A stretch of 5,982 bases of DNA from Akkermansia muciniphila. GTDB lineage: Bacteria; Verrucomicrobiota; Verrucomicrobiia; Limisphaerales; SXTU01. The stretch lies in assembly GCA_945872195.1 (NCBI GenBank), contig CAMBZO010000179.1:1-5982 (forward strand). Direction: 5' to 3'. The notes beneath the pieces were generated by a model. It was not told the DNA's origin and did no database searches. It worked only from the letters and a program-made list of their open reading frames with translations. This document shows positions 5,151 through 5,982 of this stretch, in pieces; position 1 is the first letter of the stretch; every line of letters starts with the position of its first letter. The translations under genes and the position numbers were made by a program.

Positions 5151-5982
5151 TTTCCTCGCCTTCCTCCTCACCGCTGCCTCGCTGGCCGCCGCCGAGTTGC
5201 CGGACATCCGCAGCGTGCCAGCGGACCTCATCGTGCCGACGGTGACCGAGGGCGCTCCTGCTGCTGGCCAGCGCGTGAAGCACACGCTCGCGACGTGGCA
5301 GGGCACGCCGGTCTATCACGTCCTGTATCTGCCGACGGATTGGAAGCCCGGCGCGAAGTTGCCCGTGCTCGTGGAGTTCGCGGGCAACGGCGGCTACTCG
5401 AACTCGTTCGGCGACGTGAGCACGGGCCGACCCGAGGGTAGCAATCTCGGCTACGGGCTCTCGGCGGGACGCGGCTTCATCTGGCTCTGCGTTCCGTATC
5501 TGAACGAAGCGGGCAACGACCTAGCTCTGACTTGGTGGGGCGACGCCGCGCGTCGCGACCCGCAGCCGACGCTCAAGTATTGCCGTGAGGCGGTGCAGCG
5601 GGTGTGCCGCGATTTCGGCGGTGACGAGTCGCGCGTGGTGCTCGCCGGCTTCTCACGCGGCGCCATCGCGTGCAATTACCTCGGCCTGCACGACGACGAG
5701 ACGGCGAAACTTTGGTGCGGCTTCTTCGCTTACAGCCACTACGACGGCGTCCGCGCGTGGCCGTATCCCGGCTCGGACCGCGCGTCCGCGCTCACGCGTT
5801 TGCAACGGCTCGGCAGTCGGCCGCAGTTCATCTGCGGCGAGGGCGGGAACGCCGCCGAGACGGAGAAGTATCTGAAGCCGCTGCTGCCCGACGCGAACCT
5901 CACCTTCCTCAGCACCGGCTTCCGCAATCACAACGACGCGTGGACGCTGCGCCCCAGCCCCGCCCGCGACGCGGCCCGTCAG
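5140..5982 (+). CDS. Exported alpha/beta hydrolase (esterase), 3' end outside window
   Basis: An uninterrupted frame of 281 codons runs from the ATG at 5140 to the last base with no stop. The start MWNSFLAFLLTAASLAAAE is a signal peptide with likely cleavage near residue 18; its n-region unusually lacks a basic residue. The mature part has an alpha/beta-hydrolase layout: strands VYHVLYLP and LPVLVEFAGNGG (oxyanion region, about 74-85), VVLAGFSRGAIACN with nucleophile Ser172 in the GFSRG elbow, and a likely catalytic His264 in FRNHNDAW. The acid residue cannot be assigned confidently. The sequence resembles the PHB-depolymerase/feruloyl-esterase-like hydrolases of PVC bacteria, but the substrate is unknown. 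An upstream in-frame TGA at 5116-5118 limits the start; ATG 5140 is the only ATG, and TTG 5134 is a poorer alternative. No ribosome-binding site is visible. It is probably nearly complete, since the catalytic His is already passed. Confidence 0.85.
   Translation, partial: MWNSFLAFLLTAASLAAAELPDIRSVPADLIVPTVTEGAPAAGQRVKHTLATWQGTPVYHVLYLPTDWKPGAKLPVLVEFAGNGGYSNSFGDVSTGRPEGSNLGYGLSAGRGFIWLCVPYLNEAGNDLALTWWGDAARRDPQPTLKYCREAVQRVCRDFGGDESRVVLAGFSRGAIACNYLGLHDDETAKLWCGFFAYSHYDGVRAWPYPGSDRASALTRLQRLGSRPQFICGEGGNAAETEKYLKPLLPDANLTFLSTGFRNHNDAWTLRPSPARDAARQ

Noticed and set aside
5782..5793. A 12-base match (GCGTCCGCGCTC) to the right arm of the palindromic element inside the last gene
   Set aside because: The flanking bases do not continue the match and there is no opposing arm. 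It falls in ordinary Ala-Ser-Ala-Leu codons, so chance in GC-rich coding DNA is the simpler explanation.

Overview
The window is very GC-rich (about two thirds by eye), and every credible gene lies on the + strand. The gene families point to the Planctomycetota-Verrucomicrobiota (PVC) group. Both the DUF1501 C-terminus and the very large propeller / HEAT-like / c-type haem protein (TIGR02604 plus TIGR02603 type) are typical of that group. A GC-rich palindrome built from GCGGACG / CGTCCGC units resembles the dispersed repeats I associate with Verrucomicrobiota. That last point is from memory and was not searched.

Layout. 1-189 is the 3' end of a DUF1501 gene. 186-3449 encodes a 1087-residue exported haem protein. 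3446-4132 encodes an exported SGNH (GDSL-type) esterase. 4129-4995 encodes an exported SASA/CE6-type acetylesterase. Each of these three junctions is a 4-base ATGA stop/start overlap, so the first four genes look like one translationally coupled operon. About 144 bases (4996-5139) without a convincing gene follow. A fifth gene, 5140 to the window end, encodes an exported alpha/beta hydrolase with a GFSRG nucleophile elbow; its 3' end lies outside the window.

How the genes may work together. Four of the five encoded proteins have a visible signal peptide or inferred extracytoplasmic role; the DUF1501 N-terminus is not visible. Three are ester hydrolases from different superfamilies, and the haem protein carries a sensor-like or enzyme-like propeller and a C-terminal beta-rich domain. 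A reasonable inference is an extracytoplasmic module that removes ester decorations (acetyl or similar) from polysaccharides or glycosides, coupled to an oxidoreductase-like haem protein. The substrate cannot be read from the sequence.

The most unusual structure is the palindromic element at about 194-275. It sits inside the reading frame of the haem protein, in the n-region of its signal peptide, and adds about 22 residues in frame. I see no CRISPR array, tRNA, rRNA, transposase or phage gene.
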